Origin: Legionella genomosp. 1
Lineage (GTDB): Bacteria; Pseudomonadota; Gammaproteobacteria; Legionellales; Legionellaceae
Reading direction: 5' to 3'
Length of the DNA: 55,318 bases
NCBI GenBank assembly: GCA_945878975.1
Contig: CAMCUM010000016.1
Coordinates: forward strand, 1 to 55,318
Shown here: piece after piece, positions 16,424-25,344 of the stretch
How the letters are laid out: each line of letters begins with the position of its first letter
Numbering within the stretch: position 1 is the stretch's first letter
Notes under the pieces: model-generated
Told to the model about the DNA's origin: nothing
Database searches by the model: none
What the model saw: only the letters and a program-made list of their open reading frames with translations
Position numbers and translations under genes: made by a program

Positions 16424-18382
16424 TTACAGCCAAAACCCCTGCCCAAATTCAGGCAAAGGCGTTACGGGGCTTGGTTCACCCTCAAACCGACGCACAGCAA
16501 AAATACTTGCCGCCAGCAATGCAGAGGTTCCCGCTAAAAAAGTCGCAGTCACTGCGATTTCAGATGCCGCAACTCCAAACACCGTAGTAAGACCCAATGC
16601 CGCAGCCACAGGAGAACAAGTTAACACCGCTATCACTGCAAACAGACCGCCCAAGGCTAAGAAAGCTTGCATAGTGCGTAACCAAAAATACGTGTTCGAT
16701 GGTGACACTACCTGTTGGAGAAGGACTTCATTTACCGCGCGAACAAGGCTTCTGTGCATACCCCGCCCAACCCCCAGCCTATTCAACTTATCCGTGTCTG
16801 CAAGACGTTGAAATTCCGGTAAAAGATTTCTACAAACAGAGGCTTCATCAAACGAAGAATCAGCGATATCCTCGGGAGGCACCCCTCTAAATGATACGCG
16901 CCTCTGCGAGTGATTACCTGTATTTAGGGTGAAAAGCGGAGTTAAGTGAGTGTCTTTTTTCAGAATCGATGATAGCGGCAGGCTACTTTCTACACAGTTG
17001 GCACCCTTACCATCAACCGTTCGACGTACCTCAATTTGAGGCAAGTCAGTCGATTCTGAAAAAGACTGATTATACACGCGCCTTTTAAGCGCATCAGTGG
17101 CTTTTGCCATAAAATGTGGATCCAGCTGCAATAAGTCGATAAATGACTGCGACAGTTGACAGGCTATTTCTGGCTTGTTACACAGTTCATACAGATAGGT
17201 AGACAAACCTTGATCATATATAATCCGTTCCGCGTACTCAGCCGTGATGCTTTGTAAAGCAGAAATCTCATTGGCTCGCAGTGGCCATACCTCACTTCTT
17301 TCATGGGTATGCGGCGCAGTTTGCGGCACAGCCGGCGTCAGTAAGGTCAAAGCAACCTGGTATTGCTGATAGGTAAAAGACTGTTTTGTAGGAGCTCTGT
17401 ATGTTGAAGACTCTGGATTGTGCAGATGTAACAAATCAGTTAGTCCTTGATCATACTCTATACCCTGAAGATCTGATAAACGACCGGTAAGATTTTTCGC
17501 ATGCTCTGTGATAGTATCATGACCTAAAAGCCAGGATGAATCTGCTGGACGCACCCATAACCTGTTATACAAAAATTTTTCGATTTGCGCAGTGGTTAAA
17601 TTAAAGTCATCGAACGCTTTGCTACAATCCTGAGAGCTATTCTGTCCAGCCAAAACCAACGCCACATGCAAACGCAATAACTCAAAACCAGTAGCGGTCA
17701 CTTCCAAGGAATCTTGCGGAAATAATCCAGCTACCATGTGCAAATTCGCATTCATCTCTTGTGCATAATCCGTGCGCTCCGCTTTATCCCCTGTTCTTTC
17801 CCAATGCCCCCCAGCGCCAGCACCGTCCACACCGCCTTCATGAAACATGTCTACCATAGGACGCCCGGCAAAATCAGCTAGCGTACCATCCTCTGGAAAG
17901 GTCCTAATCTGGTCACCTTGATGGTAAGTCAACATTAACCCCAAATGGGCGGCGACATAAACAAAGACCTCATCCGGAGAAAGTGATTCATAACGCCCAT
18001 TGTCCTGTAGCGATGTTTTAGCGCTGATAAACTTCTCCTGCTCCTCATCATCCATTCCATAGATACTGAATAGCTGCTCCCTACTAGCACGAATATTCAC
18101 AGCCATGACGCTACGCAGGACCGGTCCAAAGAGTATTTGGATATCAAATTCATTATAACTCAGTAAAAGCGTGTGAAATTCTTGCCAAGAAAAAGACTCT
18201 TCTCTATCAGAGAGATAAAAAGCTGAAAATTGGGCTTTCAATGTCTCGTAAGCGGGCTTAAATTTAGCAGGAAATGCCTCTTCGTTTTCAGCAAGAGATT
18301 TAATATCTGCGCGCAACTCTCGAGTCAAAACATGCAGTGGGCAGTTATTCAACGCAGCAGATATTTTTGGATGACTAGGCAT
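16424..18382 (-). CDS. Large protein with OTU-like cysteine protease layout and C-terminal membrane hairpin
   Basis: 652 aa. The N-terminus has a Cys motif (Cys14 in LNNCPLHVLTREL) and, after a helical region, LGLMLTYHQGDQ.. leading to GAGGHWERT with His193-Trp194. A Cys at the head of a helix and a later strand ending in His-Trp is the layout of OTU deubiquitinases, and the distance fits. The middle (200-520) is helical and unassigned. Near residues 570-630 there are two hydrophobic segments (LALGGLFAVIAVLTC, AGTSALLAASIFAV) suggesting a membrane anchor with a short tail. Host-directed deubiquitinase effector is an inference; the catalytic Asp was not identified. Confidence 0.55.
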   Translation of the reverse strand: MPSHPKISAALNNCPLHVLTRELRADIKSLAENEEAFPAKFKPAYETLKAQFSAFYLSDREESFSWQEFHTLLLSYNEFDIQILFGPVLRSVMAVNIRASREQLFSIYGMDDEEQEKFISAKTSLQDNGRYESLSPDEVFVYVAAHLGLMLTYHQGDQIRTFPEDGTLADFAGRPMVDMFHEGGVDGAGAGGHWERTGDKAERTDYAQEMNANLHMVAGLFPQDSLEVTATGFELLRLHVALVLAGQNSSQDCSKAFDDFNLTTAQIEKFLYNRLWVRPADSSWLLGHDTITEHAKNLTGRLSDLQGIEYDQGLTDLLHLHNPESSTYRAPTKQSFTYQQYQVALTLLTPAVPQTAPHTHERSEVWPLRANEISALQSITAEYAERIIYDQGLSTYLYELCNKPEIACQLSQSFIDLLQLDPHFMAKATDALKRRVYNQSFSESTDLPQIEVRRTVDGKGANCVESSLPLSSILKKDTHLTPLFTLNTGNHSQRRVSFRGVPPEDIADSSFDEASVCRNLLPEFQRLADTDKLNRLGVGRGMHRSLVRAVNEVLLQQVVSPSNTYFWLRTMQAFLALGGLFAVIAVLTCSPVAAALGLTTVFGVAASEIAVTATFLAGTSALLAASIFAVRRFEGEPSPVTPLPEFGQGFWL

Positions 18383-18495
18383 GGATAAATCTTTGCTATG
18401 ATAAATGTTGCGCGTATTTTAGCAGAATTTGCACAAGGCAACAATAAAATCTTAGTGAGTATTTGTTGGGCAAAAAGCCATTTTCCTACAACTGA

Positions 18496-18535
18496 ACCAC
18501 ACCTCAATGAAGATCAATCTTCATTGAGGTGTGGT
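18496..18535. terminator. Perfect 19-bp hairpin between the 18571 gene and the 16424 gene
   Basis: ACCACACCTCAATGAAGAT and its exact complement ATCTTCATTGAGGTGTGGT are separated by only two bases. There is no run of T on either side, so factor-independent termination is uncertain. It lies between two leftward genes, 35 bases past the L,D-transpeptidase stop. Confidence 0.55.
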
Positions 18536-18570
18536 CTTAACGTACGCTACTTTCAATCACAGACTTTCAT

Positions 18571-19146
18571 TTAGTAAGGCTTCACAATCACAGTCGTACC
18601 CACATCCACGAAGTCATCGTGTAACCAACGTGCTGCGTCAGGTAACACTCGGATACAACCGTGGCTAGCGTTATAGGTAGGCACTTCATAGGCCGCATGA
18701 ATCGAATACCCACCATTAAAATGCATACAATAAGGCATTCTGGCACCGCCGTGGGTTTCTATTGGATAAAGGCTAGATCGACAATCTTCCCCTTTCTTAG
18801 AATAAACACGAAAATTACCGGTCACCGTTCGACAAGGCTTTCCAACGTCTTCACAAAAGTCCTTACCACCGGAAGCACTCCCCGTTTCAACACGATGTCC
18901 CTCTTTGTCATAAGCTGCCCAAGCAGTCGCTCTTGGATCAAATATAAACACCTTATGACCGGTTGCTTCTCGTGTTTCAGGAAAATAATAATCGCCGCGA
19001 CGATCGGCCTCTATGCTCTTGGTATAATGAACACCACCATTATCATCCGTAATGGGAACGCCACCAAAGCTGGAATGACCGCCATCGGTACTTGCACAGG
19101 CATTCAGTAGCGCTACGGATGACACAACGATCAAGAATTTGTTCAT
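18571..19146 (-). CDS. L,D-transpeptidase (YkuD) lipoprotein
   Basis: Cross-links peptidoglycan or attaches proteins to it in the periplasm. 191 aa from the ATG at 19146, which has GAGGAGG eight bases upstream; a TTG two codons earlier is less likely. The signal peptide ends in a lipobox LLNAC with Cys17 as the lipidated residue. The YkuD domain (about 65-191) has the H..GGYSIHAA segment and the catalytic SHGCIRV with Cys164. A pair of extra cysteines (98, 105) precedes it. A homologous group of small Erf/YbiS-like proteins exists in many gammaproteobacteria. Confidence 0.92.
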   Translation of the reverse strand: MNKFLIVVSSVALLNACASTDGGHSSFGGVPITDDNGGVHYTKSIEADRRGDYYFPETREATGHKVFIFDPRATAWAAYDKEGHRVETGSASGGKDFCEDVGKPCRTVTGNFRVYSKKGEDCRSSLYPIETHGGARMPYCMHFNGGYSIHAAYEVPTYNASHGCIRVLPDAARWLHDDFVDVGTTVIVKPY

Positions 19147-19229
19147 GATCAAATCCTCCTCTATTTCTTTTTATATCGGATGATTTGAGTAAAACTTTAG
19201 CGTCTAGAACCATAAAAAAACAGGGGTAT

Positions 19230-19580
19230 TCAATCAGTTCCCATTAATACCAAAATAGCCTTCTTTAACTGCTCATCACTGCATTCAAAACAGCCACCCC
19301 GTGCAGGCATAGCATGATATCCTTCTGTAGTGTGTTGCCATAACAACACTGGACCTTGCTTGCGGCGCGCCACCCAATCTCCAGCATGCCCGATACGCGG
19401 TGCGCCGATGGCAATGAGGGGGTGTTCAGCATGGCAGGTCGCACAAAAATGTTGGACAATCGCTTGCCCTTCTTCCTTCGTGCCCTGGATCTGATCTAGA
19501 AATGCTTGTGGGCGATGACTTGCTGCGCCCACATCACAGGTCCCCAACAAACAGACCATCAGACCAAGCACCTTACGCAT
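19230..19580 (-). CDS. Cytochrome c5-family protein
   Basis: 116-aa periplasmic monohaem cytochrome. An N-terminal signal peptide is followed by the haem-binding CATCH motif (about residues 46-50) and the axial methionine in YHAMPARGGCFECSDEQL. The CxxC after the methionine is typical of cytochrome c5. It passes electrons in the respiratory chain. Its ATG overlaps the recJ stop codon by eight bases. Confidence 0.9.
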   Translation of the reverse strand: MRKVLGLMVCLLGTCDVGAASHRPQAFLDQIQGTKEEGQAIVQHFCATCHAEHPLIAIGAPRIGHAGDWVARRKQGPVLLWQHTTEGYHAMPARGGCFECSDEQLKKAILVLMGTD

Positions 19581-21333
19581 CTAAAGTCTCGGCATGCAGG
19601 TTATAGGCTTCTTGTGCTTGAAAATCCACTAAAATGAGCTGTAATTTACTACGGCCTTGATACGTATTGATATCCAGTTTGTATACAGCATGCAACCAGT
19701 TTACCCGATGATTTGGCCATATCTTAGTATCAATCTGGAAAGCAATCGCATCCAAGGGTAATTGGGTCCCTGGTAAACATAGCGTCAATTTTAAATGATG
19801 CTGGCCAACCAAACGTTGCTCCAATATTTCAAACTTATTATCAAATAGCGGCTCTGGAAACTGCTGACCCCAAGGACCGGCCTCTTGTAATAATCTCGCC
19901 AGATCTAACGTCACCTCTTGCGAGCTCAAACCACCATCAGTTAACGTGATATTGGCATCTAAGGTGTCATCTCCAGATGCAGCAACCTCCGCATAAAATG
20001 CCGTTTTAAATGCTGACAAAGCATCCGGATGCAAGCTCAAACCAGCTGCCATCGCATGGCCACCAAATTTACCTATCAAGCCGGGATGAGATTTATCAAT
20101 GCTCGCTAAAACATCACGAATATTTAAGCCCATCACAGAACGCGCAGAACCTTTCACTTCGGTAGCACTGACTTGGGCAAATACGATCACAGGTCGATGA
20201 TAGCGCTCTTTGAGGCGCCCGGCCAAAACCCCAATCACGCCCTGGTGCCAGCTTGGATCAAACAAACACAAGCCAGGCGGTAAAGAACCCGTTTCTACTG
20301 TTAAAACCAATTGCTCCAGCGCCGCCAGGGCTTGCCCTTTCATCTCCATTTCAATTTTACGCCGCTCGATATTGAGCTCATCCAAACGTTGCGCCAAAAG
20401 CTGCGCGTGGTCCATTGATTCTGCGAGCAAGCATTCAATCCCCAACGACATATCATCCAAGCGCCCTGCTGCATTCAAACGCGGTGCCACAGCAAACCCC
20501 AAATCGCTCTCACGCAGCCGCTCATGACTGCGTCCAGCCACCGCCATCAAAGCAAGCATACCAAAGCGCACCAGGCCTTTGCGGATCCGTTGTAGCCCTT
20601 GGCTTACGAGAATGCGATTATTTTGATCCAAACCCACGACATCTGCGACCGTACCCAAAGCCACCAAGTCCAGAAATTGACTCATATTGGGAACGGGTAT
20701 ATTTTGTGCGACAAACCAGCCCTTATTTTGTAAATGTCGGCGTAATGCCACCATCACATAAAAAATCACGCCCACGCCCGCAATGGACTTACTGGGAAAA
20801 GGATCCCCGTGCTGATTTGGGTTCACTATCGCGTAAGCTGCAGGCAAGGTCTCAGCAGGCAAATGATGGTCAGTAATAATGACATCGATCCCCCCAGCAT
20901 TCGCAGCTTCCACACCCTCGATACTGGAAATGCCATTGTCCACAGTGATGATCAACTGAGGTTGTTTCGTTTGCGCGACCGCTACAATCGCAGGCGTCAA
21001 ACCATACCCAAATTCAAAACGATTCGGCACCAAATAATCAACATGCTGTGCACCCAGCACGCGTAAAGCACTCACCGCCAGTGCAGTAGACGTCGCTCCA
21101 TCTGCATCAAAATCGCCGATGACCAAAATGCGTTGTTGTTGCTCTAAAGCTTGGGCTAAGCGCACACAGGCCTTGTCGATATCCAACAACGCATCGAAAG
21201 ATAATAATGCCTGTAAATTCGTATTGAGTTCGGCCACATCGGTGATCCCTCGCGCGGAGTATATACGCTGTAATACGGGGTGCAAATGCTCTAAACCTTT
21301 TGCAATACTAGCTTGACGTCGTTTGATAACCAT
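19573..21333 (-). CDS. recJ: Single-stranded-DNA exonuclease RecJ
   Basis: 5'-3' exonuclease of recombination and mismatch repair. The 586 aa include DHH-family motifs: VIGDFDADGATSTALA near residue 70 (motif I), TVDNGISS near 130 (motif II), and TDHHLP near 155 (DHH). A DHHA1 region with GRLDDM.LGIECLL and the GGHAMAAGLSL signature near 425 follows, then an OB domain. Lengths and motifs are complete. Cytochrome c follows in an overlapping arrangement. Confidence 0.96.
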   Translation of the reverse strand: MVIKRRQASIAKGLEHLHPVLQRIYSARGITDVAELNTNLQALLSFDALLDIDKACVRLAQALEQQQRILVIGDFDADGATSTALAVSALRVLGAQHVDYLVPNRFEFGYGLTPAIVAVAQTKQPQLIITVDNGISSIEGVEAANAGGIDVIITDHHLPAETLPAAYAIVNPNQHGDPFPSKSIAGVGVIFYVMVALRRHLQNKGWFVAQNIPVPNMSQFLDLVALGTVADVVGLDQNNRILVSQGLQRIRKGLVRFGMLALMAVAGRSHERLRESDLGFAVAPRLNAAGRLDDMSLGIECLLAESMDHAQLLAQRLDELNIERRKIEMEMKGQALAALEQLVLTVETGSLPPGLCLFDPSWHQGVIGVLAGRLKERYHRPVIVFAQVSATEVKGSARSVMGLNIRDVLASIDKSHPGLIGKFGGHAMAAGLSLHPDALSAFKTAFYAEVAASGDDTLDANITLTDGGLSSQEVTLDLARLLQEAGPWGQQFPEPLFDNKFEILEQRLVGQHHLKLTLCLPGTQLPLDAIAFQIDTKIWPNHRVNWLHAVYKLDINTYQGRSKLQLILVDFQAQEAYNLHAETLDA

Positions 21334-21362
21334 ATGAATCCTAGTGAAAATACGCTAAGCTT

Positions 21363-21448
21363 GGGTCTGTTTGACAGCTCATATGCCGACGTCCCGCGCC
21401 TTGTCCGCGAGACGTCGGGCTTCTAGAGATGAATTGACAACAGACCCT
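21363..21448. repeat. TGTTGAC-type small inverted-repeat element
   Basis: Left end GGGTCTGTTTGACAG, right end GAATTGACAACAGACCCTA, with CGTCCCGCGCCTTGTCCGCG inside. It is a shortened copy of the element at 11417-11574 and lies between the divergent recJ and Mth938-domain genes. Confidence 0.75.
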
Positions 21449-21479
21449 ACTATCCAAAATATAAGGTACCTAGACTAGC

Positions 21480-21845
21480 ATGGAAATACACTTAGAATCC
21501 ACAGAATCCCATACGATCCGTTCATATAGTGATCAGAGTATTCTCGTTGGTCAAACTACGTTGGAACAATCCTGCATCATCAGCCAACAAACGATTCAAA
21601 CCACTTGGCCTATCCGCCATCTCAATGAGCTCATGAACCCTGATCTGGTCGCCGCAGTCCTGCAATACCATCCTGAAGTCATTATCATAGGACACGCAGG
21701 CCCAAGCCAATTCTTACCTAACCTTGCCAGTGAGTTGTCCCGCCAGCGTATCGGACTGGAATGCATGTCCATTGGCGCAGCTTGCCGGACTTTCAATGTC
21801 TTACTCTCTGAGGGACGAAATGTGGTGTTGGGCATTATATTTTAG
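21480..21845 (+). CDS. Mth938-domain (DUF498/NDUFAF3-like) protein
   Basis: 121 aa. The fold family is small and cytoplasmic in bacteria; the human relative NDUFAF3 assembles complex I. Family features include the SYSDQSILVG strand, VIIIGHAGPSQFLP near residue 66 (usually GTG at this place), and IGLECMSIGAACRTFNVLLSEGRNVVLG. Its end overlaps relA by 11 bases in convergent orientation. Confidence 0.88.
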   Translation: MEIHLESTESHTIRSYSDQSILVGQTTLEQSCIISQQTIQTTWPIRHLNELMNPDLVAAVLQYHPEVIIIGHAGPSQFLPNLASELSRQRIGLECMSIGAACRTFNVLLSEGRNVVLGIIF

Positions 21846-23799
21846 GGTGATATTCATCCCAAGTCACAACTAAAAACCGCTCTTGTTGCTTCTCAGTCGC
21901 CCTCAAAACATTCGGACAATCTTGTCGATGAATGGAGACACCCCGTCCTACAGTAATATAACCTATCACTTGCTCACCGGGTAAAGGCTGACAGCAACGT
22001 GCCATATGCGTTAACAAATTACCTACGCCCTCGATACATACTTTGCTTTTGCGCTGCGGGGTATAGAGCAGCTGTGGTTCAGGTTGGACAATCGACGCCC
22101 CTTTGTCACTAGGTGTCAAACGATTCAAAACCTGGATCAGCTTCAAATCCCCTCGCCCCAAAGCCACATAAACCTCATCTAGTGTCTTTGCATGCTGGAT
22201 GGGGAGGAGATCTTGTAATTGCTGCGTTTTGATACCTAAGGCTTTGAGCTCTTTATCCAAAAGCTCACGTCCAGCTATCGCATTTTTATCAGAATCTTGC
22301 ATTTTAAACCAATGCATGACCTTGGCTTTGGCACGGGAAGAGTGCAAATAATGCGCATTCGGATTGATCCAATCCCGTGAAGGCCTACTTTCTTTGCCAA
22401 TCAGAATTTCAACTCTATCTCCCGTTTGCAGGAGATAAGTCAAAGGCACGATCATGCCATTCACTTTGGCACCGCGACAACGATGCCCCATATCGGTGTG
22501 CACATGATAAGCAAAATCCAATGCGGTTGCTTTTTGAGGCAAATCTAAAATATCGCCGTCTGGGGTGAAGACATACACCCTATCATCCATCGCCCCTGCT
22601 TCCAGCAAATCCGCACCATGTTGCGCCGACACATCTTGGTGCCAAGCCAAAACGTGGCGTAACCATTCTATTTTACGCTCGTGACTGGCTTTGAATTGCG
22701 TAGTACCTTCTTTGTATTTCCAATGTGCCGCCACACCCATTTCGGCTAAATCGTGCATATGAAACGTTCTAATTTGAACTTCAAAAACCCGATTTTCTGG
22801 CCCTTGCACCGCCGTATGCAACGATTGATAGCCGTTCGCTTTGGGTTTCATAATATAGTCGTCATATTCGTGGACCAAACGCGGCCAAAGACGATGAACG
22901 CAATCTAACACTGCATAACAGTCTGCTTCGCTATCGACCAATACCCGCACAGCGGTCACATCGTAAATTTGGTCCAATGGCACCGCTTTAAGTGTCATTT
23001 TTCGATAAATGCTATGAAGGTGCTTAGAGCGTCCGTACACCGAAAAATGTGGCAGATCCATTGCCTGGAGGGCGTCTGTCAATAGCGTCACGATGGACTG
23101 CACATAGCGGTCGCGCTCCAAACGCTTCGCTTTCAAATCCTTGGCGATGGCTTGATAAGCCTCTGGTTGCAAATAACGAAACACGAGATCTTCCATTTCC
23201 CATTTGATGGCACCGATCCCGAGTCGATTGGCCAAAGGCGCATAGACAAACATCACTTCTTCCGCCAATGTTCTAAGCATCGAAGCAGAAATCGGCGCGG
23301 CAGACCGCAATACACACAAGCGATCCGCCAATTTGATCAAGACCACGCGCACATCATCGACCATGGCTAGCAACATTTTGCGCATATTATCGATTTGCTG
23401 CTTGCTGTGCGGATAACTGGCATTGGGTCCCATTTGGGACAAAGTACTCATTTTCTCAACCCCGCTCACCAAATGCGCAATCTGAGGGCTAAGCTGTTCC
23501 GCGATATCTTCTAACGTCAATTCCGCATCATGTTCAGAGCTATACAAGATGGCCGCAGCCAATGTTTCTTGGTCAACTCCAATGCCCTCCAAAACACTGG
23601 CCATAGCCAGCCCATGATGCAAACAGGTTTCACCTGTTTCAATGGCATGATCAAGACCTGACACATGCGCCAAATTGCAAGCAGAACGTAATAATTCTAA
23701 ATCAGGGAATGTAGATTTCTCAGAAATTTTTTGCAACCAAAGCGCAAGAGCAACCCCACCATCAGGATGCATGGGGAGACTATCATTCACTTTGACCAT
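21835..23799 (-). CDS. relA: GTP pyrophosphokinase RelA, lacking the ACT domain
   Basis: Makes (p)ppGpp in the stringent response on stalled ribosomes. 654 aa: a degenerate hydrolase domain in which the metal-binding HD pair is replaced (AAILYSSEHDAELT near 85); a synthetase domain with EYDDY, the acidic EXDD motif of RelA, near residue 313; TGS domain (VYVFTPDGDILDLPQ near 405); helical and zinc-finger region with CC (MARCCQPLPGEQVIGY) near 610. The protein ends at TWDEYHPKI exactly where E. coli RelA begins its C-terminal ACT/RRM domain, about 80 residues short. The stop codon overlaps the convergent neighbour. Confidence 0.94.
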   Translation of the reverse strand: MVKVNDSLPMHPDGGVALALWLQKISEKSTFPDLELLRSACNLAHVSGLDHAIETGETCLHHGLAMASVLEGIGVDQETLAAAILYSSEHDAELTLEDIAEQLSPQIAHLVSGVEKMSTLSQMGPNASYPHSKQQIDNMRKMLLAMVDDVRVVLIKLADRLCVLRSAAPISASMLRTLAEEVMFVYAPLANRLGIGAIKWEMEDLVFRYLQPEAYQAIAKDLKAKRLERDRYVQSIVTLLTDALQAMDLPHFSVYGRSKHLHSIYRKMTLKAVPLDQIYDVTAVRVLVDSEADCYAVLDCVHRLWPRLVHEYDDYIMKPKANGYQSLHTAVQGPENRVFEVQIRTFHMHDLAEMGVAAHWKYKEGTTQFKASHERKIEWLRHVLAWHQDVSAQHGADLLEAGAMDDRVYVFTPDGDILDLPQKATALDFAYHVHTDMGHRCRGAKVNGMIVPLTYLLQTGDRVEILIGKESRPSRDWINPNAHYLHSSRAKAKVMHWFKMQDSDKNAIAGRELLDKELKALGIKTQQLQDLLPIQHAKTLDEVYVALGRGDLKLIQVLNRLTPSDKGASIVQPEPQLLYTPQRKSKVCIEGVGNLLTHMARCCQPLPGEQVIGYITVGRGVSIHRQDCPNVLRATEKQQERFLVVTWDEYHPKI

Positions 23800-23844
23800 G
23801 TTGTCTCTTTTACGCTATGTGTCTTAATAGCATAGGCAAGAAAG

Positions 23845-25176
23845 CTAGATTTTGCGAAAAACCGCAATCGATTCAACATGCGCCGTATGAGGAAACATAT
23901 CCATCACGCCAGCTGCTTGTAAGGTATAACCATGGGTTGTGATCAAAACTTCCGCATCGCGTGCTAAAGTCACAGGATTACAAGAAACATAGACAATCAG
24001 TTCTGGATGGAATTGATCCATTTGTTTGACAATCGCCAAAGCGCCGGTACGCGGCGGATCTAATAATATTTTATTCGCTCCCTTCACCAAAGGATCCGTT
24101 AGTGACCAATCCTCTAAATTACGGCAAGCAAAATCGGCATTCAAAATGCCATTCTCAGAGGCATTCATCTGCGCCCGTTCAATCATTTGCGCACTGCCTT
24201 CCAAACCTATGACACGCGCGCAATTTTTAGCAATCGGCAATGAAAAATTACCCAGACCACAAAATAAATCCAAAACCACATCCGTTGGTTGTAATGCTAA
24301 TAAGCGTATCGCCAAGCTCACCATTTTCCGATTGATGCCCATATTAATTTGAGTAAAATCATTAGGATGAAAACGGTAAACAATCGAAAAATCAGGCAAA
24401 GCATATTGCAAATACGGTGCTGCATCCAAAGGATAAATCAAATGCACCGAGTCAGGTCCTGCGGGTTGCAAATACAAGCGAAACCCAGATTGCTCACCAA
24501 ATTGATATAATAACTCATAGGTAGTAGAGCTTAAATCGGTCAAATTACGAATGATCAAAGCCACTTCTGTATCCCCAGCAGCCACCTCAATTTGCGCGAT
24601 ACTGCGATTATCGGGCGAGGCATCTAATACAGCACGCAAGGCATCAATATGCTTATCGACTGCTGCATGCAGGACCGGACATTGATGAATATCTGTGATA
24701 TAACGCGGATTATTTTTTTCGCGAAAGCCTAATAAGGTGGCAGCCTTCTTTTCTACATAGCGCACCGATAAACGCGCTTTATTACGATAATGCCATACCT
24801 CTGATGTCACCGGCGGCAACAGTTCATTGGGTTGACAATGGCCGATTCGCGCTAACACATCGAGCAACAAAGCTTGCTTCGCTTGAATTTGCGCTTCAGC
24901 CGACAAATGCTGTAGAGAACAACCTCCGCATAACGCATAATGCGGGCAATGTGGGACCACTCGATCCGGAGAAGGTATCACGACATCTAATACCCGCCCC
25001 TCATCAAAATCGGCTTTTCGGCGCGTATAAGCAAAGTTCACAGTTTCCGTAGGCAATGCCCCAGCAATAAACGTAGTTTTACCTTCAATCCTCGCAATAC
25101 CACGCCCATCATGAGAAAACTTTTCAATGTTTGCCGGATGTGGCGTAGCAGATTGTTTGAATTTTTTAGATCGCAT
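23845..25176 (-). CDS. rlmD: 23S rRNA (uracil(1939)-C5)-methyltransferase RlmD
   Basis: Methylates U1939 of 23S rRNA with S-adenosylmethionine. 443 aa with an N-terminal TRAM domain, an iron-sulfur motif CPHYALCGGCSLQHL (about 76-90), the SAM-binding DLFCGLGNFSLPIA near 305, and the nucleophile in VSCNPVTLARD near 400. The relA gene follows 45 bp downstream; the rlmD-relA pairing is common in gammaproteobacteria. Confidence 0.95.
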   Translation of the reverse strand: MRSKKFKQSATPHPANIEKFSHDGRGIARIEGKTTFIAGALPTETVNFAYTRRKADFDEGRVLDVVIPSPDRVVPHCPHYALCGGCSLQHLSAEAQIQAKQALLLDVLARIGHCQPNELLPPVTSEVWHYRNKARLSVRYVEKKAATLLGFREKNNPRYITDIHQCPVLHAAVDKHIDALRAVLDASPDNRSIAQIEVAAGDTEVALIIRNLTDLSSTTYELLYQFGEQSGFRLYLQPAGPDSVHLIYPLDAAPYLQYALPDFSIVYRFHPNDFTQINMGINRKMVSLAIRLLALQPTDVVLDLFCGLGNFSLPIAKNCARVIGLEGSAQMIERAQMNASENGILNADFACRNLEDWSLTDPLVKGANKILLDPPRTGALAIVKQMDQFHPELIVYVSCNPVTLARDAEVLITTHGYTLQAAGVMDMFPHTAHVESIAVFRKI

Positions 25177-25261
25177 ATCCTTCCCAATGCAGCCATGAGG
25201 TTGGCTATTTAATCATGAAAGGCTGCACTGGGAAAGGGGATGGAGAAAATTAGGAAGGTTT

Positions 25262-25318
25262 CATTATTCAAATACCCCGTCCCGCGAATAAATCGTGGGG
25301 CGGGACGTAGGGCTTCTG
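25262..25318. repeat. CGTCCCGCG-type short repeat
   Basis: CCCCGTCCCGCG..ATCGTGGGGCGGGACGTAGGGC is a short version of the nested palindrome found at 11434-11545. It is located in the gap between the 25345 gene and rlmD. Confidence 0.6.
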
Positions 25319-25344
25319 AAGATGACCCAACAACAAGGATTAGA

